NCBI GenBank assembly: GCA_030743815.1
Contig: JASLRT010000086.1
Span: forward strand, 1-51,296
Length of the DNA stretch: 51,296 nucleotides
Direction of reading: 5' to 3'
Source of the DNA: Candidatus Neomarinimicrobiota bacterium
Lineage (GTDB): Bacteria > Fidelibacterota > Marinisomatia > Marinisomatales > S15-B10
Positions 34,006 to 42,751 of this stretch are shown here, one piece after another (position 1 is the first letter of the stretch; the number at the start of each line of letters is the position of its first letter). The notes under the pieces were generated by a model. It was not told the DNA's origin, did not search any database, and worked only from the letters and a program-made list of their open reading frames with translations. Position numbers and translations under genes: made by a program.

Positions 34006-36270
34006 ATGAGGATTGTTAAGCTATTCACAGTTTCTACGTTCATCGCCACTTTTTTGTTGGGTGAGACCGTTTATCAGCAAGTGCGCGTTTTCTATACGGA
34101 TGCCGCCGAACTTACCCAACTGGCTCAGATCGGCATTCCCCTCGATCACATCTACCACAGGAAAGGCGTCTTTGTTGAGGTTGTGGCGCTGCGGGAACAG
34201 GTGACCAAACTCGAACAGCTGGGGATGAGATACGAGATCCTTGTGGAAGACTTGACCGCATTCTACAAGAGTCGTCTCGATCCTGCTCTCCGCAGCGCGG
34301 AAGGATTTGAGTTGGGTTCCATGGGCGGTAACTATACCTATGATGAGATGGTGGCGGAACTCGATTCCCTGCGCCTTCTCTATCCTGCCTTAGTCTCGGA
34401 GAAAACGAGCATTGGACATTCACTCGAGGGTAGAGACATATGGGCAGTTAAGCTGTCTGACAATGTGGACGAGGACGAGACTACCGTGGGTGGCGGAGAA
34501 CCTCTGGTTTTGTACACAGGATTGACCCACGCGCGCGAACCGGTGAGCATGATGAACCTCATCTACTTCATGTACTACCTGTGCGAAAATTACCGCGAGG
34601 ACAAGCTTGCAACAGATATAGTAGATAACCGGGAACTGTGGTTTGTCCCTTGCGTCAATCCTGACGGTTATGTCTACAATCAATCGATCGAACCGAACGG
34701 CGGCGGTATGCACCGCAAGAACCGCCGGCCTGTTTGTGCCCAGAATCCGGGTATCGATCTTAACCGGAATTACGGCTACGCCTGGGGTGCAGATAACAAC
34801 GGCTCCAGTCCCGATCCCTGTTCTTCAGTCTTCAGGGGCGACAGCGCTTTCTCAGAGCCAGAGACATCTGTTTTAAGAGATTTCATGCGGAGCAAGAATT
34901 TCAAGAACGTTCTCCACTACCACACCTATTCAAATCTACTCATCCACTCCTGGGGCGATGGAAGTTATCCTCCCGAACTGGATCTGAGCATGTTGCGCGA
35001 ATACGGTGCCGAAATGACAAAATTTAATCATTATAAGGTCGGCACGGGGCCAGAGACGGTCGGTTATGGCGTCAACGGTGATGCCGTCGATTATTCCTAC
35101 GGCACGCTGGGACTGGTGTCTTACACCCCGGAAGTGGGAAGCCGAAGCGACGGCTTCTGGCCGAGAACCAACCGGATTATGCCACTGTGTAAGGAGAACG
35201 TCTGGCCGAACCTCTATTTTGCGCTGATCGCTGGCCCCATTCTTTCCGTAACCAACGTTGAGCGAGATAAAGATTACGTGGAGCCGGGAGCTGAATTCAC
35301 CATCAGCTTCGACATTATGAACCTCGGTCTTTCTTCAACTTCAGGATCGGTTCAGGCTGCCGCCTTACCTCTAAATTCAGCGGCGGAATTTTCACAGGCG
35401 ACCCTCGATCTTGGTGCAATTGACGGTCGTGGAACAGGTGAGACGGCATTTGAGATCAGTGCTGTTCTGAGCGCCGCCGCTGTTGTCGGCTGTCCCGCCG
35501 GAATTGTTGTCAGCATGGATGACTCCGGTATCAGAACATTCACCGATACCGTCTCTTTCAGCGTCGGGACTCCGGCGACGAGCCTGTTAGATGATGCAGA
35601 ATCCGGAATGGAAAAATGGAATCCTTCGAATTGGAGCCTCTCTTCAGATGCATACGAAGGTGATTATTCCATAACCGATAGCCCCAGCGGGGATTACAGG
35701 GACAACGCTGTTCTCCCTCTGACTCTCGATGATCCCGTTGATCTTTCGCAAAGTTCACAGAGTACTGTCAAGTTTAATGCCAAATGGGAGATCGAGGAAG
35801 ACTACGATATGGTACAAATCCTGGCTTCAACTGATGAAATGTCATGGACGCCATTGTGGGGTAAATACTCGTCCGGTGGCAGCGATATGGGTGTGCAGCC
35901 GAGTGGGCGGCCGGTCTACCACGGATCCCAGATGCAGTGGGTTGCCGAGAGCGTTGATCTGTCACCATTTGACGGCGAACCTGCTGTCTATCTGCGTTTT
36001 GCCCTTCGGAGTGATGGTTACGTTCGGGGGGACGGCTTCTACTTTGATAATCTGCAGGTCGTTTCGTTTCTTCCCAAAAAGTTTTCTCTGGGCGATGTCT
36101 CGCAAGACTGTGTCATCAATAGGGCAGATGTCACCAGGGTAATGGAGATGATTCTCTGGCCGGAGATGGTGAACGATGAGGAGCGCCGTCTGGCCGACCT
36201 GAATCACGATACAAACGTTGATGTGTTCGATCTGGTCAAGCTCGTCGATATCATACTCGGAAATGAATGA
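34006..36270 (+). CDS. Secreted M14-family zinc carboxypeptidase with dockerin-like C-terminus
   Basis: The 754-residue protein has a signal peptide (residues 1-20) and a propeptide-like part to about 105. The M14 domain has zinc ligands His175 and Glu178 in THAREP, NPDGYVYN, GIDLNRNYG, the third ligand in LHYHTYSNL and the catalytic Glu in YTPEVGSRSDGF. Then follow a beta domain (about 405-515), a jelly-roll-like region and a dockerin type I-like pair of Ca loops at 695-754 (DVSQDCVINRADVTR, DLNHDTNVDVFDLVK). No type IX sorting tail is seen. The stop overlaps the start of the subtilase gene, so the two secreted peptidases are co-expressed. Confidence 0.9.
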   Translation: MRIVKLFTVSTFIATFLLGETVYQQVRVFYTDAAELTQLAQIGIPLDHIYHRKGVFVEVVALREQVTKLEQLGMRYEILVEDLTAFYKSRLDPALRSAEGFELGSMGGNYTYDEMVAELDSLRLLYPALVSEKTSIGHSLEGRDIWAVKLSDNVDEDETTVGGGEPLVLYTGLTHAREPVSMMNLIYFMYYLCENYREDKLATDIVDNRELWFVPCVNPDGYVYNQSIEPNGGGMHRKNRRPVCAQNPGIDLNRNYGYAWGADNNGSSPDPCSSVFRGDSAFSEPETSVLRDFMRSKNFKNVLHYHTYSNLLIHSWGDGSYPPELDLSMLREYGAEMTKFNHYKVGTGPETVGYGVNGDAVDYSYGTLGLVSYTPEVGSRSDGFWPRTNRIMPLCKENVWPNLYFALIAGPILSVTNVERDKDYVEPGAEFTISFDIMNLGLSSTSGSVQAAALPLNSAAEFSQATLDLGAIDGRGTGETAFEISAVLSAAAVVGCPAGIVVSMDDSGIRTFTDTVSFSVGTPATSLLDDAESGMEKWNPSNWSLSSDAYEGDYSITDSPSGDYRDNAVLPLTLDDPVDLSQSSQSTVKFNAKWEIEEDYDMVQILASTDEMSWTPLWGKYSSGGSDMGVQPSGRPVYHGSQMQWVAESVDLSPFDGEPAVYLRFALRSDGYVRGDGFYFDNLQVVSFLPKKFSLGDVSQDCVINRADVTRVMEMILWPEMVNDEERRLADLNHDTNVDVFDLVKLVDIILGNE

Positions 36271-38023
36271 GCCGGGTTGCTGGCGGGTATACTGCCTTAT
36301 AACCCTTCTCGCTACTTTTTCGATTGTATCACTTTCCGCGTCTGACTCTGTTGACCGGCCGTTAATCCATCCGCAGTTAGAGGCGCTCGGTGGCAGGAGC
36401 GGTGGTCAGATCCACGCCTGGATTTACTTTACGGATAAAGGACCCGTCGGCTCAGCGGGCGCATCAAGCGATAAATGGCGTGAGTATCTCTCTCCAAGGG
36501 CGATACAGAGGCGCTCGGGAATTGGGATGACCGAAGTATCGACATTCCTGGATGTCCCTCTGGATGATGACTACATGACGAAAGTGCTGCGTACGGGTAC
36601 GACACTGCGGCGGACGAGCCGGTGGCTGAATGCTCTCTCCGTATCAGCGACCCTGGAGAATCTTAATTTGATTGCAAAACTCCCCTTTGTGAAGAGGATT
36701 GATCCCGTTCTGGTCTCGCGCCGCCCCCTGCCGCAAGAAGAGAAACTCCAGCAGATGAGAAGCGGCAGACCGCCCCGATTCCTGTCTGATGTGTCGGACA
36801 GTCTGAACTACGGAGCGAGCCGGGAACAGATCGAACAGATCAACGCCCATCTTGCACACCAAGCCGGATATTCCGGGACGGGTGTTCTGGTTCTGATGCT
36901 CGATACAGGTTATCTGAAGGGACATGAATCTGTTGCTGAAGATCGGATAGTCGACGAATGGGATTTCATTAACAATGATGGTGACAGTCAGAACGAAGAG
37001 AACGATTCACCCAGTCAGCACAATCACGGCACTTACACCTACTCTGCCCTCGGAGGTTTCGCACCGGGATCATTGATCGGTCCTGCTTACGGAGTCCAGT
37101 TTCTGCTGGCAAAGACGGAGATCGTGGATCAGGAGATTGAGGCGGAAGAAGACAACTACGTGGCGGGATTGGAATGGGGCGAGCGCCTTGGAGCTGACAT
37201 AGCGTCAAGTTCTCTCGGCTATCTTGACTGGTACACCTATGCCGATATGGACGGCAATACGGCAGTGACGACGCGCGCGGTGGATATAGCCGTCTCACTC
37301 GGAATGATCTGCGTTACTGCCGCCGGCAATGAAGCCCGTACTGACTGGCGTCATATCATCGCGCCTGCCGATGCTGATTCCGTCGTGGCTGTAGGGGCGG
37401 TCAATGCAGATGGAGAGATTGCCTCTTTCAGTTCCAGAGGTCCCACTTTTGACAATCGCATCAAGCCGGAAGTGTGTGCCCGGGGAGTCAATACTTCGTG
37501 TGCTTCCCCGGCCGGGGAAGCCCTCTATGCATCCATCGGCGGAACTTCGCTGGCTACCCCCCTCGTGGCGGGAGCCGTGGCGCTGATCCTTGAGGCGCAT
37601 CCCGACTGGACACCCATGATGGTGAGGGAAGCACTGATGCGGACTGCATCTCACTCAGATTCGGCTAACAATACCTACGGATGGGGTATCGTCGATGTCT
37701 GGGCGGCTGTCAATTATGCATCCTTCACCGGGCCTCCCGATCCGACCATCCCTGAAAACTTCTTTCTTTCTGAGAACTATCCGAACCCATTCAATGAGTC
37801 AACCACGATCCGCTACGGTCTCCCGCAGGAAAACGAGGCAGTTCTCTCTGTCTACGATCTGCTGGGCAGGAAAGTGACTGATCTGTGGTCCGGCCAAAAG
37901 AGTATGGGCATGCACAGCTCGAATTGGACTCCCAGGGAAGAATCGTCTGGCATCTACTTCGTTACCTTGAAGGTTCCTGCCGCCGGATATGTGGAAACGC
38001 GCAAAATGATTCTACTGCGCTGA
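36263..38023 (+). CDS. Secreted subtilisin-like serine peptidase (S8) with type IX sorting tail
   Basis: ATG 36263 is preferred because it puts a proper signal peptide (WRVYCLITLLATFSIVSLSAS) at the N-terminus; the frame is open 15 codons further. The 586-residue protein has an inhibitor-like prodomain (about 45-150) and an S8 domain with Asp214 (LMLDTGYLKG), His255 (HNHGTYTYS), Asn356 (AAGNE) and Ser429 (GGTSLATPLVAG). Residues about 500-586 form a C-terminal sorting domain starting FFLSENYPNPFNESTTI, the YPNPFN form of the Por/type IX signal. It overlaps the carboxypeptidase gene by 8 nt. Confidence 0.93.
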   Translation: MNEPGCWRVYCLITLLATFSIVSLSASDSVDRPLIHPQLEALGGRSGGQIHAWIYFTDKGPVGSAGASSDKWREYLSPRAIQRRSGIGMTEVSTFLDVPLDDDYMTKVLRTGTTLRRTSRWLNALSVSATLENLNLIAKLPFVKRIDPVLVSRRPLPQEEKLQQMRSGRPPRFLSDVSDSLNYGASREQIEQINAHLAHQAGYSGTGVLVLMLDTGYLKGHESVAEDRIVDEWDFINNDGDSQNEENDSPSQHNHGTYTYSALGGFAPGSLIGPAYGVQFLLAKTEIVDQEIEAEEDNYVAGLEWGERLGADIASSSLGYLDWYTYADMDGNTAVTTRAVDIAVSLGMICVTAAGNEARTDWRHIIAPADADSVVAVGAVNADGEIASFSSRGPTFDNRIKPEVCARGVNTSCASPAGEALYASIGGTSLATPLVAGAVALILEAHPDWTPMMVREALMRTASHSDSANNTYGWGIVDVWAAVNYASFTGPPDPTIPENFFLSENYPNPFNESTTIRYGLPQENEAVLSVYDLLGRKVTDLWSGQKSMGMHSSNWTPREESSGIYFVTLKVPAAGYVETRKMILLR

Positions 38024-38048
38024 AGGAGCAGCATCAGTTTCCTTTGTC

Positions 38049-38077
38049 TTGATTTGTTGATGACGATTGTGTAACAT
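38049..38077 (+). promoter_or_regulatory. Candidate sigma-70-type promoter for the CBS gene
   Basis: TTGATT (38049-38054) and TAACAT (38072-38077) are 17 nt apart. They lie about 65 nt before the ATG at 38141, which has a good GGGAGGAAAAT ribosome-binding site. The match is moderate, and FCB-group bacteria can use other -10/-35 forms. Confidence 0.35.
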
Positions 38078-38140
38078 TAGGTCTCTGGCGTAGATTTGCT
38101 CAGCGGAAAGATTACGTGAGCTTGTTTCTGGGAGGAAAAT

Positions 38141-38677
38141 ATGAGTGAGTTTTTAGATGATGAATTCCGGCAAATGGAAGAGCGGGAGCTGGAAGAAGAG
38201 ATGGAAATACAGGAAGCCGTCTCCATAAAAGATCCTATAAGTTCTCTCGAACTGCAAAAGATGGTGGTTGTGGAGAGTGATACGACGGTGGCAAGTGTAA
38301 TCGAGCTGTTTCAGGCTGAGAGAGTAGCATGCGTGCTGGTGTCCGAGAAAGGAACTCTTTTAGGCATCTTTACCGAAAGAGACGTAATTATGAAACTTGC
38401 CGGGAAAGGCTTAGACTACTCCAAGGAAGCGGTGAACGACTACATGACAAAATCTCCTAATGTACTGCGATCAGATGATCCCATCACCTTTGCCCTTAAC
38501 AGGATGACAGAGGGCGGCTACCGCCATGTCCCCATCGTTGATTCACAAGGAAAGCCCGAGGGACTGGTGGGTATTCTCGACATTATCAGACATCTGGCTG
38601 TTTACTATTCGGATGAGGTCTTGAACTTGCCGCCTGAACCTCAGAGGGGAGCTCAGGAGAGGCCGGAAGGGGGATAA
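38141..38677 (+). CDS. Two-CBS-domain protein
   Basis: The 178-residue cytoplasmic protein has an acidic N-terminal helix (DDEFRQMEERELEEEMEIQEA, about residues 5-25) and a tandem CBS pair. CBS1 runs about 38-92 (SDTTVASVIELFQAERVACVLV, GIFTERDVIMKLAG), and CBS2 about 100-160 (YMTKSPNVLRSDDPITFALNRM, GGYRHVPIVD). Such Bateman modules bind adenosine nucleotides and report energy state. No catalytic domain is attached, so the partner is unknown. It is followed 13 nt later by a lipoprotein gene. Confidence 0.9.
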   Translation: MSEFLDDEFRQMEERELEEEMEIQEAVSIKDPISSLELQKMVVVESDTTVASVIELFQAERVACVLVSEKGTLLGIFTERDVIMKLAGKGLDYSKEAVNDYMTKSPNVLRSDDPITFALNRMTEGGYRHVPIVDSQGKPEGLVGILDIIRHLAVYYSDEVLNLPPEPQRGAQERPEGG

Positions 38678-38690
38678 ACTGTTCATTCTC

Positions 38691-39413
38691 ATGGACTATC
38701 GTCAATTAAGACGTGATTACTTTCGCACAGGGGCGATCGTCATCCTGGTCGCTGTTCTCTTCGGTTGTTCGGCTCATCCGACAGTTGCCGATCACACCCT
38801 GAAAAAAGGCGAAAAGTACTACGGCTATACCCTGTCTGTGGAAAATGTGTTTCCGGTGGTTTTTTACCGCTTCGGACTGACAGACTACAGTGACCTGGGC
38901 TTGCGTCTTGGGATCCCCATTTACGGCTCCGGAATCGATTATTCGCGCGTGCTGTACGAAAAGGGTAGAAAGAGAGACGTTGTCAATCTTGGCTGGTCTG
39001 TGACTCCGAATATGAATTTTGACTTCACCTATTACAAATTCAGGCACTCCAAAAAACAAGGAAACTCCATGTACTGGGCTCTGCGGAGCATGTACATTCC
39101 CAAGGGAGTCATCGCCGGATCGAGCATGCGGCTTGGCGTCATTTTCGGTATCTACAGAAAAGGGAAAATCGGTATTGAAGGGGGCTATCTGCACGACTTC
39201 TCCAGTATACCTATTACCAAGCTTTTTTCGGCAACATGGGATGAAACTCATCCTGACTGGAACCCGAAGTACGCCGCTTTTCCTCTGGTTTCTGAAGGTG
39301 GACTCCCGACTGAACACTCTCGGATAGCCGGTCTATCCCTGCGCTTATCGGTAGCTCTGGGCGGATCTACTCCCGCTGCCCCCGAACCGCCGCCAGAAGA
39401 AACCAAAGAATAA
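38691..39413 (+). CDS. Predicted lipoprotein of unknown function
   Basis: The 240-residue protein has a basic N-terminus, a hydrophobic segment (residues 14-25) and a lipobox LFGC (Cys26), so it is probably lipidated. The rest alternates aromatic and polar residues in strand-like blocks (YSDLGLRLGIPIYGSGI, IGIEGGYLHDF, IAGLSLRLSVALGG), suggesting a small beta-barrel-like fold or an outer-membrane-associated protein. A Pro/Glu-rich tail (PAAPEPPPEETKE) ends it. I do not recognise a family. No strong ribosome-binding site is seen at the ATG. Confidence 0.65.
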   Translation: MDYRQLRRDYFRTGAIVILVAVLFGCSAHPTVADHTLKKGEKYYGYTLSVENVFPVVFYRFGLTDYSDLGLRLGIPIYGSGIDYSRVLYEKGRKRDVVNLGWSVTPNMNFDFTYYKFRHSKKQGNSMYWALRSMYIPKGVIAGSSMRLGVIFGIYRKGKIGIEGGYLHDFSSIPITKLFSATWDETHPDWNPKYAAFPLVSEGGLPTEHSRIAGLSLRLSVALGGSTPAAPEPPPEETKE

Positions 39414-39506
39414 TTCTCATCGCAACGGAGGCACTGATGCTGATGTCACTTAGCTCCAGCCTCCTTGCATTCTCATCTACCGGAATATAAATTCGCCTTT
39501 CCAGTC

Positions 39507-39599
39507 ATGGATGTTGAAGCCAGAAAAACTGCTTTCAGGATGATCGAAAACGGCGTCTTTGTTCTGACGACAAAGTCTGAGGAAGAGAGCTTTGGGTAG
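39507..39599 (+). pseudogene. Truncated flavin-reductase-like gene remnant
   Basis: ATG 39507 to TAG 39599 codes for 30 residues starting MDVEARKTAFRM and continuing with GVFVLTTKSEEE. This looks like the N-terminus of flavin-reductase-like (FMN-binding split barrel) proteins, which open with a similar MDxxAxKxAxRM...GxxVLT segment and then continue AATVxWVTQASF. Nothing like that continuation is present in any frame, and the next gene starts 43 nt later. There is no ribosome-binding site. The likeness is from memory, so the call is tentative; a random short frame is possible. Confidence 0.4.
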
Positions 39600-39641
39600 A
39601 CCGAGAAAGCAGGGTCAGTTACTGTTTAATCGGGTATAAGG

Positions 39642-40508
39642 TTGCGGGTTGGATCATTTGATATTCATGCCCTCGAGACCAGTCACTGTGCGCTGGACGG
39701 CGGTGCCATGTTCGGTGTGGTTCCAAAGGTTTTATGGCAAAAGCAGATTGCGCCTGATTCCGAAAACCGAATTCCGCTTACGACACGCTCGCTGCTCCTT
39801 ATAGGCGATGACAAACGCATCCTTGTTGACACGGGCAATGGTGACAAGTGGAACGAAAAGCTGCGTGCCATCTATGCCATTGATACCGATTCGGTGAATA
39901 TCACCTCGGCTCTTACGGAATTCGAACTGACCACAGATGATATTACAGACGTCATTTGTACTCATCTTCATTTTGATCACGCCGGTGGAAATACTTGTCT
40001 GGACGAATCCGGCGCCGTAGTGCCGGCGTTTGCCAATGCCCGTTACTGGATTCAGAAATCTAATTGGGAGCGAGCGAACGCCCCTCAGGAAAAGGACAAG
40101 GCCAGCTATCGCTCGGAGAACTGGGAAGTGCTGGCTCAGAATGGGATGATCGAATTCGTTGATGGTGCAGAATCTTTTATGCCGGGTATCGAGATGGAGT
40201 TATTTGAGGGTCACACAGAAGGCCAGCAGCTGCCGCGGATATCTGATGGAGAGCGAACCGTCTTTTTTTGCGGAGATCTATTTCCCACCGTTGCCCATCT
40301 CAACATACCGTGGATCATGGCGTTTGATAATCATCCAGTCAAGACGATCGCTGAAAAGAAGAGCGCGCTGGCGCAGGCGGCAGACGAAGAGTGGATCCTC
40401 GTATTTGAACACGACCGGACACATGAGGCCGTCACCGTTTTCAGGGAAGGCGATAGATATAGCGTGGCTGATTTTAGCAGTCTTGAGGACGGGTCAGTCA
40501 GATCTTAG
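39642..40508 (+). CDS. MBL-fold metallo-hydrolase
   Basis: The 288-residue protein has the metallo-beta-lactamase fold ligands: THLHFDHAGG (residues 107-116, HxHxDH), FEGHTEGQQ (near 188), and FFCGDLFPTVAHLN (near 208), with LVDTGNGDKW as the early strand. It has no signal peptide. The layout resembles the lactonase/organophosphatase-like branch (AHL lactonase relatives), but substrate specificity cannot be told. It starts with TTG at 39642; an in-frame TAA at 39627 rules out a longer protein. AAGG lies only just upstream. Confidence 0.88.
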   Translation: MRVGSFDIHALETSHCALDGGAMFGVVPKVLWQKQIAPDSENRIPLTTRSLLLIGDDKRILVDTGNGDKWNEKLRAIYAIDTDSVNITSALTEFELTTDDITDVICTHLHFDHAGGNTCLDESGAVVPAFANARYWIQKSNWERANAPQEKDKASYRSENWEVLAQNGMIEFVDGAESFMPGIEMELFEGHTEGQQLPRISDGERTVFFCGDLFPTVAHLNIPWIMAFDNHPVKTIAEKKSALAQAADEEWILVFEHDRTHEAVTVFREGDRYSVADFSSLEDGSVRS

Positions 40509-40524
40509 TTAAATGGTGTGAAGA

Positions 40525-40863
40525 GTGTCTGATATCGTCGCTTTCGTAGCCGATTTTGAACTGGGGACGCGTATTGCCTCTACTGCTGCTTCACATGGAG
40601 GCAACGTCATCTTTGTCGAGAGCCCCGAAAACCTTCCCGGTTCGGCTGACATGCTGATCATCGATCTCAACCGCGACGAAGATGAATGGATGTTCATGTT
40701 GAACACTGTTCAGCGCCAATTCCCTCAAGCGACAATTGTCGGTTATTCTGAGCGCGTTATGAAATCTCTTCATGCCAAGGCAAAGGAGGCAGGTTGTATG
40801 TGGGTCTTCCCCCAATCTTCCCTTATCAAGAATCTGCCGCAGCTTCTTGAGAAAGAGTCATAA
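40525..40863 (+). CDS. Receiver-like domain protein lacking key phosphorylation residues
   Basis: The 112-residue protein has alternating strands and helices of a CheY-like fold: IVAFVADFELGTRIAS, then MLIIDLNRDEDEW (Asp at the phospho-acceptor strand end), TIVGYSERVMKSLHAKAKEAG and MWVFPQSSLIKNLPQLL. The N-terminal acid pair and the conserved Lys after the last strand (here FPQSS) are not seen, so ordinary phosphotransfer is doubtful. GTG start; it is 16 nt after the MBL gene and 3 nt before nth, so likely in one operon. A protein-interaction role is possible. Confidence 0.6.
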   Translation: MSDIVAFVADFELGTRIASTAASHGGNVIFVESPENLPGSADMLIIDLNRDEDEWMFMLNTVQRQFPQATIVGYSERVMKSLHAKAKEAGCMWVFPQSSLIKNLPQLLEKES

Positions 40864-40866
40864 GAG

Positions 40867-41517
40867 ATGGCATCGGGAGAGACTCTCAAGATCGAGCAGA
40901 AAAGGGCCGAGAGAGTGGTTCATCTTTTAAGGGAGGAGTATACCAGGGCCGAGTGCAGCCTTGACTTCCAGACGCCGCACCAACTACTCGTTTCGACGAT
41001 ACTGTCAGCCCAATGTACTGACAAGCGTGTCAATCTGGTTACACCGCCGCTTTTTGAGAAGTATTCAGCCGTCAAGGATTTTGCCTATGCGGATGTGAAC
41101 GAATTGGCTGCTGATATCCATTCGACGGGCTTTCACAACCAGAAGGCAAGATCGATCCAGGGGGCTAGTCTCATGATCTGGGAGGAGTACGGCGGGGAAG
41201 TGCCCGAGACGATGGATGAGCTCATCAGACTCCCTGGCGTTGGAAGAAAGACGGCCAACTGCGTTCTGGGGACGGCTTTTGGGATTCCCTCCATGGTGAT
41301 CGATACTCATATGATCAGGATTATGGGACTCCTCGGCTTTACCGAATCTAAAGATCCGGTGAAAATCGAATTCGAAATGATGGAAATCTTTCCTGAAAAA
41401 GATTGGGTCGATTTGACACATCTTATCATCGGTCATGGGCGCCAGGTCTGCATCGCCCGGCGGCCACAGTGTGCTCATTGTTCTCTGAATGAATTGTGCC
41501 CCTCGTCGATGGTCTGA
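40867..41517 (+). CDS. nth: Endonuclease III (DNA glycosylase/AP lyase)
   Basis: The 216-residue base-excision-repair enzyme has the helix-hairpin-helix LPGVGRKTANCVLG with the catalytic Lys, followed by the catalytic Asp in VIDTHMIRI. The C-terminal [4Fe-4S] cluster cysteines are in CIARRPQCAHCSLNELC (C-x6-C-x2-C-x5-C). It removes oxidised pyrimidines. Length matches E. coli Nth (211). The gene starts 3 nt after the receiver-like gene. Confidence 0.96.
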   Translation: MASGETLKIEQKRAERVVHLLREEYTRAECSLDFQTPHQLLVSTILSAQCTDKRVNLVTPPLFEKYSAVKDFAYADVNELAADIHSTGFHNQKARSIQGASLMIWEEYGGEVPETMDELIRLPGVGRKTANCVLGTAFGIPSMVIDTHMIRIMGLLGFTESKDPVKIEFEMMEIFPEKDWVDLTHLIIGHGRQVCIARRPQCAHCSLNELCPSSMV

Positions 41518-41611
41518 CTGTGCCGGAACAGGACGTTTCCTGTCAGAGCGCCACCGTAGTCAAACCCCTTTTCAAATCTTTATAGTGTGGTTAAATTTCA
41601 GCGAGGATTTC

Positions 41612-41628
41612 ATTTGTATCATACAAAT
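41612..41628. promoter_or_regulatory. Perfect 17-bp palindrome upstream of queD
   Basis: ATTTGTAT-C-ATACAAAT is an exact inverted repeat, ending 14 nt before the ATG of the QueD-like gene. Its size and symmetry suit an operator for a dimeric repressor, and it overlaps the likely promoter region of the queD-queP-folE-nfo run. The repressor is not identified. Confidence 0.55.
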
Positions 41629-41642
41629 AATGAGGTTGAGAG

Positions 41643-42050
41643 ATGCCTTTTGTAACTAAGATCTTCAAATTCTGTGCTGCGCATCAGTACTGGAATACCT
41701 CATGGAGTGAGGAGAAGAACAGGGAAGTATTCGGCAAGGATGTGAGACTGCACGGACACAACTATTCTCTGGAGATAACTGTGTCGGGAGAGATTGATCA
41801 AGATACAGGATTCATTATTGATCTAAATGAATTGAAACGGCTGGTGAACAAGAAAGTAATTGATCAGATTGACCACGCAACCATTGAGAAGGATATCCCG
41901 CAGTTGAGGGGAAAGCAGCCTTCCACCGAGAATATGGTGATCTGGGTCTGGAATCAGATCAAACCAGAACTGAAGGCTGTCACCTTGCATCGAGTTCGCC
42001 TGCGTGAAACGCCCACAATCTATACCGATTATTTCGGGCCTGACGAGTAA
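41643..42050 (+). CDS. 6-pyruvoyl/6-carboxytetrahydropterin synthase family protein (QueD-like)
   Basis: The 135-residue protein has the zinc ligands His14 (FCAAH), His37 and His39 (RLHGHNY) and the terminal Glu motif RLRETPTIY. The family's catalytic Cys sits in FGKC just before the HGH motif; here the residue is Asp33 (FGKDVRLHGHNY). A Cys occurs at position 11 instead, in the first strand. QueD makes 6-carboxytetrahydropterin from dihydroneopterin triphosphate for queuosine; variants lacking the Cys are known in folate-type PTPS-III enzymes. The gene overlaps queP by 1 nt. Family is sure; the exact reaction is open. Confidence 0.85.
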   Translation: MPFVTKIFKFCAAHQYWNTSWSEEKNREVFGKDVRLHGHNYSLEITVSGEIDQDTGFIIDLNELKRLVNKKVIDQIDHATIEKDIPQLRGKQPSTENMVIWVWNQIKPELKAVTLHRVRLRETPTIYTDYFGPDE

Positions 42051-42751
42051 TGGAGTTCAAAGAAAGACTCTTCTTGTTTCTCAGCGGAATATTCATCACC
42101 GCGCTGGTATTAGGTAATGTTATTGGCACGACCAAGTTTGTTAATGTGTTCGGGCTAGTAGTCCCAGCCGGCGTATTGGCCTACCCATTCACCTTTCTGG
42201 CAACTGATCTGATCTGCGAACTGTACGGCAAGAAGCGCGCTCAGACACTCGTATGGATCGGCTTTATCATGAACTTCTTTATGCTCGGGCTGATGACACT
42301 GGGACATATCATGCAGGATGCACTGGGCGTGTCCGGTGCCACATCAACTTTTGAGAATGTGTACGAGTTTATGGTCGGGAACGTCATTGCCTCCATGGTG
42401 GCGTATCTTACCGCTCAAACTGTGGATGTTCATCTCTTCCACTTCTGGAAACGGCTGACAAAGGGGAAACATCTCTGGCTGCGGAACAATCTTTCCACAA
42501 CGCTCAGTCAGCTGGTGGATACGACTGCAATTCTTACCATCCTCTTCTATGCCAATAATCTGGGTGAGAGTGTGGCATCGCTGGGAGATCTTCCCAGACT
42601 TATCTTATCTTCTTATCTGTTCAAGTTCTTTTTTGCTCTGTTTGATACGCCGCTATTCTATTTTAGTGTATGGAGATTAAAACCGAAAGTGCACGAAGAT
42701 CCCGATGAGAAAACGTGGGGTTATCGTCCGTTCGCTGAGGAGGTGCTATGA
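42050..42751 (+). CDS. queP: Queuosine precursor transporter (QueP/YhhQ, VUT family)
   Basis: The 233-residue membrane protein has about six to seven helices. The family signature is [32 protein letters not shown] (about residues 35-66), followed by a [22 protein letters not shown] segment. YhhQ imports preQ0/preQ1. The start overlaps the queD stop (TAATG), and the end overlaps folE by 4 nt (ATGA), so translation is coupled. Presence next to FolE and QueD, which make the same precursor, is notable. Confidence 0.9.
   Translation: MEFKERLFLFLSGIFITALVLGNVIGTTKFVNVFGLVVPAGVLAYPFTFLATDLICELYGKKRAQTLVWIGFIMNFFMLGLMTLGHIMQDALGVSGATSTFENVYEFMVGNVIASMVAYLTAQTVDVHLFHFWKRLTKGKHLWLRNNLSTTLSQLVDTTAILTILFYANNLGESVASLGDLPRLILSSYLFKFFFALFDTPLFYFSVWRLKPKVHEDPDEKTWGYRPFAEEVL

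Noticed and set aside
39427-39464. GGAGGC...GCCTCC inverted repeat after the lipoprotein gene
   Set aside because: The loop is 26 nt and the T-tract is weak; too poor to call a terminator.
41528-41543. Hairpin ACAGGA-CGTT-TCCTGT after nth
   Set aside because: No T-tract follows, so it is not a convincing terminator; stem is short.
41518-41642. Possible preQ1 riboswitch before queD
   Set aside because: No C-rich loop plus A-rich tail pseudoknot pattern could be found in the leader.
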